Positions 1 through 10,897 of a stretch of 64,000 bases of DNA are shown in pieces; within the stretch, counting starts at the first letter, position 1, and every line of letters starts with the position of its first letter. Source of the stretch: Apostichopus japonicus. Lineage: Eukaryota; Echinodermata; Holothuroidea; Aspidochirotida; Stichopodidae. The notes under the pieces were generated by a model. It made no database searches. It was given only the letters and a program-made list of their open reading frames with translations, and was not told where the DNA came from. Location: contig NC_092568.1 in the NCBI RefSeq assembly GCF_037975245.1, forward strand, positions 20,615,001 to 20,679,000. Direction: 5' to 3'. The position numbers and the translations under genes are program-made.

Positions 1-794
1 CTTGCTTTTAGTAAGTCTACAACTGTAACTCTTGCAAAATGTATGCTACCCTTATTCATTAGGTTTTGGTGTGGGGTGACATTTAAATAGCCAAGAACCT
101 CAAACAACCCAAAATGGTTGTACCCAAACCGTTGCACCACACTTAAAAAATCTTGCTTGTGTAAGTCAAACCGTATAAAGAGACTGAAGAGTTCAAAGGA
201 GGATTTTACCCACTTTTCCAAACTATACGACAAAATTTCAAGGACTTTCAAGAACTAGAAAACAGCCTTTCCTATACCCTTACCTTACCCCATTTTCCAG
301 ATCACTTTGGAAACATGCAGAACAATTCATCAATTTCAAGACCAGAATTCACAGTCAGAGAGTATGGTAGTCAGAGAGACTATTTTCCTGCCTCACAACA
401 CAAATGTGGACTCCCCGTCATTTTTTTGTTTTTTGGATGAGGGGGGGAGGCTGTATTTTCTTAATGATAGAGAAAGTCTGTGTCTACTTATCTTTCAATT
501 ACTAGAAATCAAAATAAAATAAAACTGTTAGCAGACTGCCTATCCACTAGAGAGCCTGTGTAAGAGAATGTGTAAAAGTAAGTTGGCCTGACGTTTCGAT
601 CCTAGCAGGATCTTCTTCAAAAGCTAAAAAAAGTCAGGTTAAGAAATGTCAGGCCAACTTACTTTTACACAATTACTAGAAATGTTAAAGATACACACAA
701 TGACAATTTACAAACCATCTGCAACTTCTCCTGGAAATTAATCTCAGTTGACAAACACCAGTACGCTGTTTTCTTACCTGTTGCTTGGCAACTC
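1..794. other. 3' flank of MEMO1, no gene seen
   Basis: This stretch lies downstream of the MEMO1 stop codon and probably holds its 3' UTR and flank. Apart from the foldback repeat at 570-670 I see no exon, RNA gene or convincing polyadenylation signal on the minus strand. The 71-codon ORF at 307-522 has no recognisable family and low-complexity composition. Confidence 0.5.
570..670. repeat. Foldback repeat with 23-bp perfect arms
   Basis: The arms 570-592 (GTGTAAAAGTAAG...) and 648-670 (...CTTACTTTTACAC) are exact reverse complements separated by 55 bases. The loop contains the core TTTCGATCCTAGCAGGATCT, related forms of which recur at about 7331-7360 (reverse orientation) and 18140-18165. 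It is probably a small non-autonomous element. Confidence 0.75.
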
Positions 795-3700
795 TCAGCT
801 GAAGACCAATGAAGCTGCTCCATAACTAACAGAGCTGTCCTGCATAGACTTCACCTGATTGCTTTGGGCATACTTCAAAAATTTCATTTCCAAATTGAGC
901 CCGTTTTTTTGGCCAGAACGAATTGTTTCTACTGCCTGTCATTTGCACACACACACAAAAAAAAAGAGAAAAAAAAAGCTGTAATAATCAAGATCATAAA
1001 AAGTTCCTTGCTTTATTACCACGACAAAATTGGAGTGTATTGTCAAAGATATTTCCTAGCGTAACTATTTGACAAATGGTGAAAGATGATTTTATTTGAC
1101 AGCAGTAACAGATAAAATACCACACCGGGTTGCTAGAAATAGTCAGAGGTCTACTTTTTGTTTAACTTATTTTCACAGGTAAGTTCAGCCGACATAAAGC
1201 ACTCAACTTGCCCTTGTACACAGAACAACATTAGCAACAAAGTGGGTTCCTTTTCTTCCAAAAATTAATGACCGATCTCCGGCCTCAGAATTCTAAGCAT
1301 CGCTATTTGAATAGACAAGGGTCAACTATTACATTGAAAACTTCACGCCCTTTCAGTAAATATGAAAACTGATTTCCCATTTCCATGTCAAAACAAAACG
1401 TCTGAAAGTAATACAACCTTTTCCAAGCAAGAGAGTGACAATTCTTTTTTTTAATCTTACAAATTGGATTGTTATGAATGGTGACTCACATGAAGTAGCA
1501 CTGAGATTGGATGGCGCCCACAGATAGTATTTTCATATTTCTTGAGGTAAGCGTGAAAACTTTGAGGATCAAGTTTCTCGATCAAAGCCATACCCTGGTG
1601 AAATGAATGAATTTAGAAACGAGGAAAGAATGTAACTGAAAAATAAAAGTCGCGGTAGAGAAAAATATAATGCCTTTAAGAGACAAAGGAAAACAAAAGA
1701 AAAGGTTTTTTTGCTTTGAAATTTAAAAAGGACCTGTCTGGTGGCAACATTTAATTGGTCTACTATAAAGATCAAAGTTTGTGGGAGACTTTTGATGCTG
1801 GAAGAATGGAACTGCCACATAATTAAAAATAAGTGAGAGATGATAACGAAACACATTTTTCAATTTTTTTGACTAAAATTCACGTTTGCTCTTCAACTTT
1901 ATGCGACACATCAGCTTATTCAAGACATGGTCCAGTATTTCCCTTCTCAGACGAGAAGAGAAGAGTTATTTCGATTCTCGATAGTGACTACTTGAGGATG
2001 ATGATTCTCGATAGTGACTACTTGAGGATGATAACAGTTATTGGTCTGTTCTTCTTACTGAAGTGACATGTTCTCACTTGACATTTATCACAATACATAA
2101 AACAATATGAAATATTAAACAATTTTCTACTTAAATTTGTTCTTGAAAATATATGACTATGGCCATGTATACGTACAGAACTAAAACATTTGCGAAGTAA
2201 AACACACGGTGCTATTTCTTGGTTTATAAAATTTCTTAAAACATCATATTAACCACCGGTAGAGGTAACTGACCTGTTTATCCAATTGTTCTATGGACTC
2301 GTAAATTTTGGAAAATGATTTGTCATAATACTGATAACTGAATCGTCGTCCTGAAAGACAAAGAACAGACAGAAAGGAGAAAGTTAATTGCTCGAGTTAA
2401 TTAGCGACGTGATCATCGAGCGAGTTCTCCCCCCAAAGTACCGACTTTACTTACCCCAATGGCAGAAATCTGACGAGACGACAAACAAGTTAGTAGGATC
2501 CTCTAAGTACTTGCTGAATATTCGACCATACTTGGCTTCTTTGTCCGGTTTCAAGGCACCGACCAGGACTGGAATGATGGTGAAACTACCACGTTTCCTG
2601 TCAAATGATTAAGGAGGGGGTTTTCCATTACTAATAAATTACCCAAAAACAATCGGCCAAAAAGGAAGCTTAATTTCACACTACCACCCCCCCAAAAAAA
2701 AACGAAAAAAAAAATTCTATTCTTAGTGTGTTTTCTTAAGATTAACTAAACTTTATGTATGTTGACATCAAAAGAATAGATATAAATAGATATGAACAGA
2801 TGATACGACGAGAGAATACTTTAAATAATCTCACCAACCAGGGTTTTTAGCATACTACTAAAGCTACTAGAACCAATATCCAAGAGTGTAGATAATATAT
2901 ATGTGTATGTAAATAAATACATACTACTAATTTTCTATTTAACTACTAGTTTATAGCCACAGTGTAGGATGGTTTACAGTAAATTTGTGTTTGTTGATAA
3001 CAGAACAAGTGCTGTCTTTATAGGTCAAAGGTAATCATGATAAACGTCTTTGATTTTTACTCTGTGGCTTTAAACAGGTTTATTCTTCAACTTAGTCATT
3101 TCATCAAATTTTGATCACATTTCACCACAATTTCAAATTTCAACTTTACATGAATACTGGAATTTTCAGGAACCCCTCTCCCCCCCCCCCCCCCGCACCT
3201 GTCTAGAAGGATTTAAATCATTGTAGAATAGGGAATATGCAATCAATTAGCGAAATTTTTTCAAGTTTCACCCAGTCCAGGGTTTGTTGTTTACATTTAC
3301 TGCAGCCAGCTAGTGCAACAGTGCAACACGCCATCGCAGTGGAATCAATTTGCAAACTGACCAGGAACCCTGTTTTTTCTGTAGCATGGATCCCCTTTAT
3401 TATATACTAGGACCAATCATCAACTTTCAACTGACTTAGCCTAAAGGGCTTTTTAAGTAGAAGTCATTCTACTCCCAAATAATCGAAACCATTCTGTCTT
3501 CACATTCTTTAGTACTTGAGTCCCATTCCTTTAGAAATATCTTCCTCACTGGCTCTTTTGTCTCCTGACCTTGGGTACATTCATGGCTCTCTATGCATTG
3601 CAATGGTAACAATGCTTCACTTATGGAGTGGAGTGTTTCACTAGTGGAGTGTTAGTTCAGTTGTTAACGCCGGTGCCTTCCAATCATAAGGTCCCCGGTT

Positions 3701-6700
3701 CGAGTCACTCCCAAGATTAATGTATGTTGTCCATTTGCAGAGTTGTTGACAATTGACAATTCATAATCATGGACGTTAAATATGAATGTAAGAGACTGAC
3801 TTTGGTCAGCTTGCGGCTTTGATAAGCCAATGAGGCTTCTTCACGAGTTCAGGAGGATCTAAAATACATACATCACATACATACATACTTATCAGCCATT
3901 CCCTGGCTCCTCAACATAGACAACTGATCCTCAAAATACACTAAAAAAAAGAAGAAAAAAAAAAAGAAAAAATATGTTGTCTATTCTTTCATAACACAGC
4001 TAATATCCCCCCACGGGACCTCTCGCGATGTCCATCGAGGGTTAGACTCCTTTAGTATTGATAGTATTCTATTCGCATCTAGGCTGAACTCCTTTAGTAT
4101 TGATAGTATTCTATTCGCATCTAGGTTAAACTCCTTTAGTATTGATAGTATTATATTCGCATCTAGGTTAAACTCCTTTAGTATTGGTAGTATTCTATTC
4201 GCATCTAGGTTGAACTCCTTTAGTATTGGCAGTATTTCTATTCGCATCTAGGTTAAACTCCTTTAGTATTGGCAGTATTCTATTCGCATCTAGGTTTAAC
4301 TCCTTTAGTATTGGCAGTATTCTATTCGCATCTAGGTTGAACTCCTTTAGTATTGGTAGTATTCTATTCGCATCGAGGGTTAAACTCCTTTAGTATTGAT
4401 AGTATTCTATTCGCATCTAGGTTAAACTCCTTTAGTATTGATAGTATTCTATTCGCATCTAGGTTGAACTCCTTTAGTATTGATAGTATTTCTATTCGCA
4501 TCTAGGTCTATACCTCTGCATGACTCTGGCTATGTACGGGAGATGCATCTCGATGCTATGCTCTTCTTCATCTACTTTGTGTTCCATCTCAACAAAGTCA
4601 CCACAGCTAAGTAATTCGGCATTGACTGAAATAAACAAAACAGAAAAGCAATAACAAAACGAAAAGAAGAAAAAACACCGATGTTCATTCATACTTAGTA
4701 AAGATTCCTAAATCCTATTGGTCCATTCAGGTCAGCTGACCGTGGTTAATCCTGTGAGTAACGCACGGTAAAATTACGGGGCATCACTTTAATAAATCTT
4801 TGGTTACATGTAACCAAAAATGTTTTGTTTTATGATTTTTCCCCCACACAAATGGTAGTGTATGAATGAACGGGGTTAATCAACGGTCTAGCGTGCGTTA
4901 CTCACATGATTAATGCACTCCGGGTGTTAATGCTATCGCAGGATGCACTCGGGCTCCGCCCTCGTGCATCGCTTGCATTATCCCCCGATCGTGCATTAAT
5001 CCTGTGAGTAACGCACGCTAGACCGTTGATTAACCCCTTATTGATGTTCACCACTTCAAAGTGCTTTTTTTATGTTTTGACTTTGGGTTGTACAGTTTAC
5101 CAAGCCATGTGATTATTTACAAGTAACAAAATACTTGGCAGCATACAGTAAGAACTCTATGTGGTTAAGACAATTTGGCTAGTCCTAATGCACCAGATCA
5201 ATCAATCAATCAATCAGAAACATTTATATAGCACCAATATCAGCAGAAGTTGTTCAGAGCCGCTATGAGACAGTGACATGACTTTAATTATTGTATGCTT
5301 GTTCAAACAGGTAATGTTTTTAGCAGTTTCTTGAAAATATCAATAGTCTGAAAATTATTCAAATACAACAGAAAATGCTGTGCCCTGTCAGTTTAATGTC
5401 ATGTTTTAGTAAATTGGCAAACGTGTGAAGTTTTACATAGATCTAATATCATCGTTTTTGGTGCATTTTGATGAATTGAGAGCTGATAAATAACTTTCTC
5501 TGGTATAATTATCGTAGGGGAAATATATACTTATAGTCCAGCAAATATTTATTTTTCACATTTTTTTTTTTTTTTAAAAAAACATTTAGGCAACCTCCAC
5601 TCTAAAAGAATAGAAAGGTTTAGTATATATATTCCCCTAATTACTGTCGCCATACCTTTTAAAAAACAAAGGCTTCATTATTACTAGAACTAGTGCAAAA
5701 ATTCTGTATACTGTACAATAAAACAATGCCCAAATGTCCATACTGTATGTAGTGCAGCAAACCTTTTGCACGAAAATAAATTTGGTCACTGATGTTGGTC
5801 TTTTTACTATACACACAAAGTTTCCAAGTTTCACAAGAGAGCTTTTGGCTTGAGCATGCAACATAATTCTAGAACCTGTAGTTTTTGGCGAACACAAAAA
5901 ACGTTATTAGGTCCCCCACCTTCAATAAAATGGCAGAGTCTGGTTGGAAACAAAGCTTGAAAAGAGACAAAGGCAAATATTTATCACTGAAATGGACCAC
6001 AGCTCAGCCTGGACCCAATAGGGTACACCAAGTATGATATGAGCCACTCGGTTAATTTTGATGGAACAAACTGAATACCTGAACTGCAACAAAATTAATT
6101 TGTCAGAGACAATGACATTCGATCAAGAAAACATCTTTGTAAAGCATTGGTGTACACTTTTTCACTCATGTTCGTGAATAAAAAGTAAGAAGTTAACAGT
6201 GATCTGACAGATTTGATATCTTACTTTCTCTGTCCACGTCAAGGTCATACAGGGGTGTTCGATATTTGACACAGCGAGTGATAGCACAGCCTGGTAAGTA
6301 GGCATGGTGAGACGGTCCTAAAATGAAGACACGCTTGCTGCAAGAGATGTCATTGAGACAGAATCAAATGGATGCACAAATGGTTTTAAATAGACAAATT
6401 ATTTACAAGACAACCAGGGCAAATTTTTAAGGCTCGTCACTGGTTGTCCCATTGACCATCCAGGCCTTACATTTCGGTTGTCCAAACAGCAAATTTGGTT
6501 GTCAAAAAAAAAGGGTAGTAAAACGAAAATAACCAAAATGTCAATGTAGGATGTACACAGTAGTAGAGCTGTGTACAGTAGGATGGTGAACAGAACATCA
6601 GCTTTGGGGGGGTGATAGCAATTTATCAATCTACTTCTATGGGGGGTAAGGTCTTCTTTAGTTATAATGCAATCTGAATTTGAACTAGTCGTTCGCCAGA

Positions 6701-8619
6701 CAACCTCCACAACAGATTCTGGTTGTCCCAAAGAGAGATTTGGTAGTCTGGCACTATCGCACTCTCAATAAAAAAATTTGTTTGCAATTGAGAAAGAGTA
6801 ACTTATGGTCTTGATTACAAATTTGGACCAGCTACTCTGCAACTGTCCTAAACATTATCATGACATATAAAAGAATATTACTGCATAGGCCTGTAGTACT
6901 CACATGTTAGAAGGGTCAACTTGTTTATAAGCATGTCCACCACATGCACCACAATAGCTGTATCCAGCATGACTGACGAGAAAAGAATAAAACAAACACT
7001 TTACTTGTCAATTCACTTCACTTGTGATGCAATCACTGTTGCACACCAATTGTCAATTATTACTCACTGAAATATTATGCTTTCTGTCATCAAATATGTC
7101 ATACCTGTAAATAGATCTTTTTCATGTTGAATTACAAAGTTTCACATGAAACTATGTGTTGGCATGTAAATTGACAGTAAATTTCATTTTCCATACCTCT
7201 ATTTTTCATTCTTGGTTTATATAACATTTAGTTTCCTCTAATTCATTGCTGATTGGTCCAGTTTAACTGTCTGTCAATCTGTGTCTCTTACTGTTTTCTT
7301 AGTTTGTTTTTCGAATCCAGTCAGCCTAGCTGAGAAGATCCTACGAGGATCGAAACACCAGGCCCTCTGACTTTTGAAAATGAATAATTTGTTCACAGAC
7401 ATGACTTACGGAGCAATTATAGCCCTTGCTGGACGATGCTCGGTGTTGGCTGCTGCCAACCAACCATCTAATTCCGAGCCCAACGTTGTTCCTAAATGGA
7501 AAAAAAAGAAGAACAAGAAGCAAAAGCACAATGCAATGAATTATAGTACAACATTTGGAAATATTTAAACTTTAATTCCAAGTATCTGACTTCTTGAATT
7601 GATTTGCTTTCATAAGTTGACTTTTATCTTGCTTTACACAGAATTGGCATACTGTACAAGGGCGAATGCTACTGGCTCTAATGGATATATATATATATGT
7701 AATAGAACATACATAAACAGTACCAAATATGTTCCATGCATATAAATCTAAGTAAGAGCTCTCTTTGAATGTGCCAGAACTTTTTAATCTATTCATGCCT
7801 CTTTTTCACTTTAACTGAGCTACATACTGAACTTGTAATGTGTACAGCTCAGAGTTGATTTATCATCAACAGTGACCTACACTCGGTGATATGGCTTCAC
7901 TGGGCCTACAGTATGTGTAAGTCTTTTTATCACTCACCAGTCAGTATACAAATAATGCGCCTCGTTGAATGGAACAAATTACATCTTTCAACGAATGAAA
8001 TATTTGCACTATTGCACGAATGGAAACCATTCATTATTTGTTTTACACAACACCTTCAAATTTGGATATAATTGGATGTAAAATGCACTCATGCAACAGA
8101 TTGTTTTGAACAGACAGGTTTCTCTGCTCTCTTACCATTGAAAAAAGTGCTATCAAAGAAGTATAACCCATGGTTCTATTTCATAGAGTGGAATAGAGCG
8201 GATTTTGCATGCAATCAACGAGCAATTGACTAATCAAATGACCAGAATACAATTAGGTGTTGTATAATGGTGGATACCGCATGGGCGCTATGCCTCACGT
8301 CTGGCTTCACTCGGCCTTCTATCAGATACCATCAATACAGATAACACTAAGGTTTGCCTAACTAAATGTTCTGCCTCCGGCCTTACGTTAGACCAAGCCG
8401 ACTTAGTCTAGGCTTATGTAGTGTAGGTTGGCTAGGCCTAGCCTTGTAGTTACAGTAGGATTATTATTGTAAACACTACAAAGATCGGTAAACAATGGTT
8501 CAGTTGAACTTGAGTCTTGCTTTCTGTCTTTAGCCCTTTGAGATACAACACGAAAGAAAGTCAAACGAACCTGAGCTTGAATACCAACTACCAGCATGAT
8601 AAGCAGATCTAACCGACAT
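795..8619 (-). CDS. MEMO1: MEMO1 (mediator of ErbB2-driven cell motility 1), complete, 9 exons
   Basis: Exons on the minus strand are 8571-8619, 7410-7491, 6904-6972, 6225-6337, 4514-4625, 2455-2597, 2274-2350, 1490-1594 and 795-935; all introns are GT-AG and phases chain to 891 nt (296 aa; human MEMO1 is 297 aa). Recognisable blocks in order are HAGSWY near the N-terminus, [53 protein letters not shown], and a C-terminus close to DSSVSYAAGAL. The three residues of the MEMO1 metal site are kept (His45, His77, Cys240, aligning with human His49, His81, Cys244). MEMO1 is a class III extradiol dioxygenase-fold protein linked to receptor tyrosine kinase motility signalling and iron or copper handling. 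The start ATG at 8619 gives [13 protein letters not shown]. The first intron donor (GTTCGT) is less typical. Introns contain a SINE, a minisatellite, a foldback element and a 30-bp duplication, and no other gene. Confidence 0.95.
1973..2032. repeat. 30-bp direct duplication
   Basis: GATTCTCGATAGTGACTACT... occurs twice head to tail with a 30-base period inside MEMO1 intron 7. The two copies are identical, so the duplication is recent. Confidence 0.8.
3646..3872 (+). repeat. tRNA-derived SINE, family 1, copy 1
   Basis: The head looks like a tRNA gene: a TTAGTTCAG...TTAACGC A-box region followed by a GGTTCGAGTCAC B-box region about 35 bases on. The body (AATCATGGACGTTAAATATG, then TCAGCTTGCGGCTTTGATAA) is shared closely with a second copy at 42679-42899. 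It ends in an ATACATAC-rich tail. It lies in MEMO1 intron 5, antisense to the gene. Confidence 0.8.
4040..4506. repeat. 42-bp minisatellite, about 11 copies, abutting a MEMO1 splice donor
   Basis: The unit, on the plus strand CTCCTTTAGTATTGATAGTA followed by TTCTATTCGCATCTAGGTTAA, repeats about 11 times with scattered substitutions and one-base insertions. The array starts about 7 bases past the donor of MEMO1 exon 5. Because 42 is a multiple of three, much of the minus strand is an open frame of 14-residue repeats. That is a by-product: the exon frame stops about eight codons into the intron. Confidence 0.9.
4686..5040. repeat. Complex foldback element with 47-bp arms
   Basis: The arms 4872-4918 and 4991-5037 are reverse complements with one mismatch over 47 bases (GGGGTTAATCAACGGTCTAG...). 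The loop carries a smaller hairpin (GATGCACTCGGGC / GCCCTCGTGCATC). The left part (4686-4751) is a 66-base block that recurs without mismatch at 60260-60325, and 4745-4772 is a degenerate extra copy of the arm. It lies in MEMO1 intron 4. Its family is not known to me. Confidence 0.8.
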
Positions 8620-9039
8620 GATTGGGTTTTGTGGGTTTTGTTGTGAAACTACCTGGAGGACAATGTAGTTCAATAATGTATCATACTGATTCACAATGTA
8701 CTGAATCAGCTGATGGGATCAAAACAACGACAAATGGCGCCCTCAATAGGTGACTATCGCTCTCTCATACCTTTGTCATTTGGTTCGAAAACTGACGATA
8801 TATATTGCACTCTGTTCTGTTTCACATCTCAAGGCCAAACTGTAGGTGTAGTTCTGTTTTCTTTAGTTCTAAGCTATCGATGTGAGCTGTAATGAGGTCG
8901 ATCTCAGAATGCTGACAGTTAGTGTCACGATAAACCATTGACAACCTTTTGCAGTTTGGAATGTTTCCGAGGGACAGAGACACACATCGAAGTTAAACGG
9001 CCTTACGGTTTAGGAGTAGTTCACAACACATTGTTTTGA

Positions 9040-9407
9040 TTAAAAGGTGTGAAGACTCGCGCAAAAAGAAACGTCTAATGCCGGTAATCTGACCTAGTTT
9101 CGAATGAGGTGTAACAGAAGTGTAAGACACCACCATCGATCCCAGGAAATACACACACAGCTTGCTACCGTCGGTAATTAGACACAAGTGTACAGTCAGT
9201 AAATACAGCTGCGGTCAATACCCACAGCACAGTGTACAAACGATACCGCGATGGACATCTAAGGTCCAGCTAAAGATAACAAGGTATCACGTTTCATTAC
9301 TGTCTGCATTTTGTAGCGACAAGAGAAAAACTTCACTTGCAAGCAACGGAAAGTTAACTTTTTCAGAGCTCAGCACACGGTTTGGGGCAAGTCTTCAATG
9401 CCTTTAA
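9040..9407 (+). mobile_element. TTAA-flanked MITE (piggyBac-like), copy 1
   Basis: This 368-bp element is bounded by TTAA at 9040-9043 and 9404-9407. Its ends are inverted (AGGTGTGAAGACTCGCG against CTTGAAGACTTGCC-type sequence read from the far side). Two related copies lie at 30503-30870 and, inverted, at 54931-55304. The TTAA boundaries and short imperfect terminal repeats fit a piggyBac-type non-autonomous element. It has no coding capacity. Confidence 0.8.
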
Positions 9408-9648
9408 GCATGACAAGAACTGGTTTGCAGAATAATACCCCATATCGCAAAAGCTTAAGAATGATAACAAATATTTTCTAACATTTGGTTATATTCTTAC
9501 CATAGGCATAGCAGTTGGCGGTTCATTGAACTAGGGCCCGATGTCCACGGGCCTCATTGTCATTGAATGGTTCCGATATTTTGTTTCGGTTAACATGATT
9601 GCCAGTAATGTAAGATAGAAAAGACAGAACTTTTCACATTGATGGTTT

Positions 9649-9661
9649 TGTATATATATAT

Positions 9662-9740
<79 letters not shown>
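9649..9740. repeat. TA dinucleotide microsatellite
   Basis: About 90 bases of nearly pure (TA)n with a short ACATACATAC interruption at the left. Such tracts are length-unstable and often misassembled. Confidence 0.95.
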
Positions 9741-9743
<3 letters not shown>

Positions 9744-10897
9744 TCACGGTAGCAACTGTGCAACTCGTCAATTTGCAGAAAATTGATGCATTGACGAGAT
9801 CCGTTATCTATTCAAAATGTCAATTTTCTGAATTTTGTCACGTTAACATCTCGTCAACTCATCAATTTGCAGATAATTGTCGTTTTGTCAAGTCGGTAAC
9901 TCGTCAATGCAAAGTTCCTTATATGCTTCCGTAGATATGCCAGAAAGTGTCCGTACCAATTGCGCGACATGAAACAGCTGATGGGGTGCAGTAAGCCTAC
10001 AGTAACCCAGGGTAGTCCAATCGTAACGTTGAGCTTGTGAGCGAATCAGCTAAATGTTATGAGGGTACGGGTGGAATGGCTGGAGTAGGCTACATTTTGC
10101 ACCTCTGGCAGACTTTTTGTAACACGTATCTACATTTCCTTTCCGTGACTTAACTTAGTACAGTACGTAGTCATATGGACAGTTGCTAATTTACACGTTC
10201 AAAATCAAAGTGAGAGAAGTGCTTACTGTACTAGCCTAGTAATTAGTTGCATACTGTGTCTGGACTATGCATTGTGCTGTACGGTATATTTAAATGTTTC
10301 TGATTGAATTAATTTAGGGCTAGAAAACATATCGATAGGGTAAGGGGGGGGGGGGGCGGGTGGTGTAGGCAGCCAGTTCGATACTTCATTAATTAACAGA
10401 TTTCCTTAATGGCACATGCTAAAAGTTATTCTTTGAAAACAGAATGGGGCTCTCGACCATTTCAACAGAGAGTGTTGTCAAAGATTCTAATGTGTTTTGT
10501 CTGTACTGTTTTCAGATCTCAGACTCAAAGTAACATGATTGCATAAAAATGTTCATATGTATGGGAACACACCAGGTGAACCTGCTTACCTATGATCAGG
10601 GTGATTGACCAGTTGAAGATACCCCTTGTGTCAGCTGTTTTGCCAAAGAAAGCGGCTTAGAAAACACAACTTTATGATTATTCTTACAATACGTTGATAA
10701 GTTATGCTTACTGTAAATGCTATGAAAATAGGTGTAATTATGTTTAAAAGAAAACATGACGTATAGCATATGATCCATCGGCTGTTATACTAATGGCACA
10801 AGGTACTGTAGAAATGTTTGATGCAGTATATCCATGATCCAAGATGTTAAAACTGCTTTAATACCATTAAATATCTGAACTGTATTTTTCTCAACAT

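Larger units (their letters stand above)
8620..10897. other. Intergenic region between divergent MEMO1 and ECI1 homologue
   Basis: This 2.3-kb gap separates the MEMO1 start (minus) from the ECI1-family start (plus), so it should hold both promoters. It contains a TTAA-flanked MITE (9040-9407), a TA microsatellite (9649-9740) and a G run near 10350. No clear TATA or Inr element can be assigned from sequence alone. Confidence 0.55.

Noticed and set aside
3981-4247. 88-codon minus ORF of repeated [14 protein letters not shown] units
   Set aside because: It is the 42-bp minisatellite read in frame. The MEMO1 reading frame entering it stops within about eight codons, and no start or expression context supports a repeat protein.
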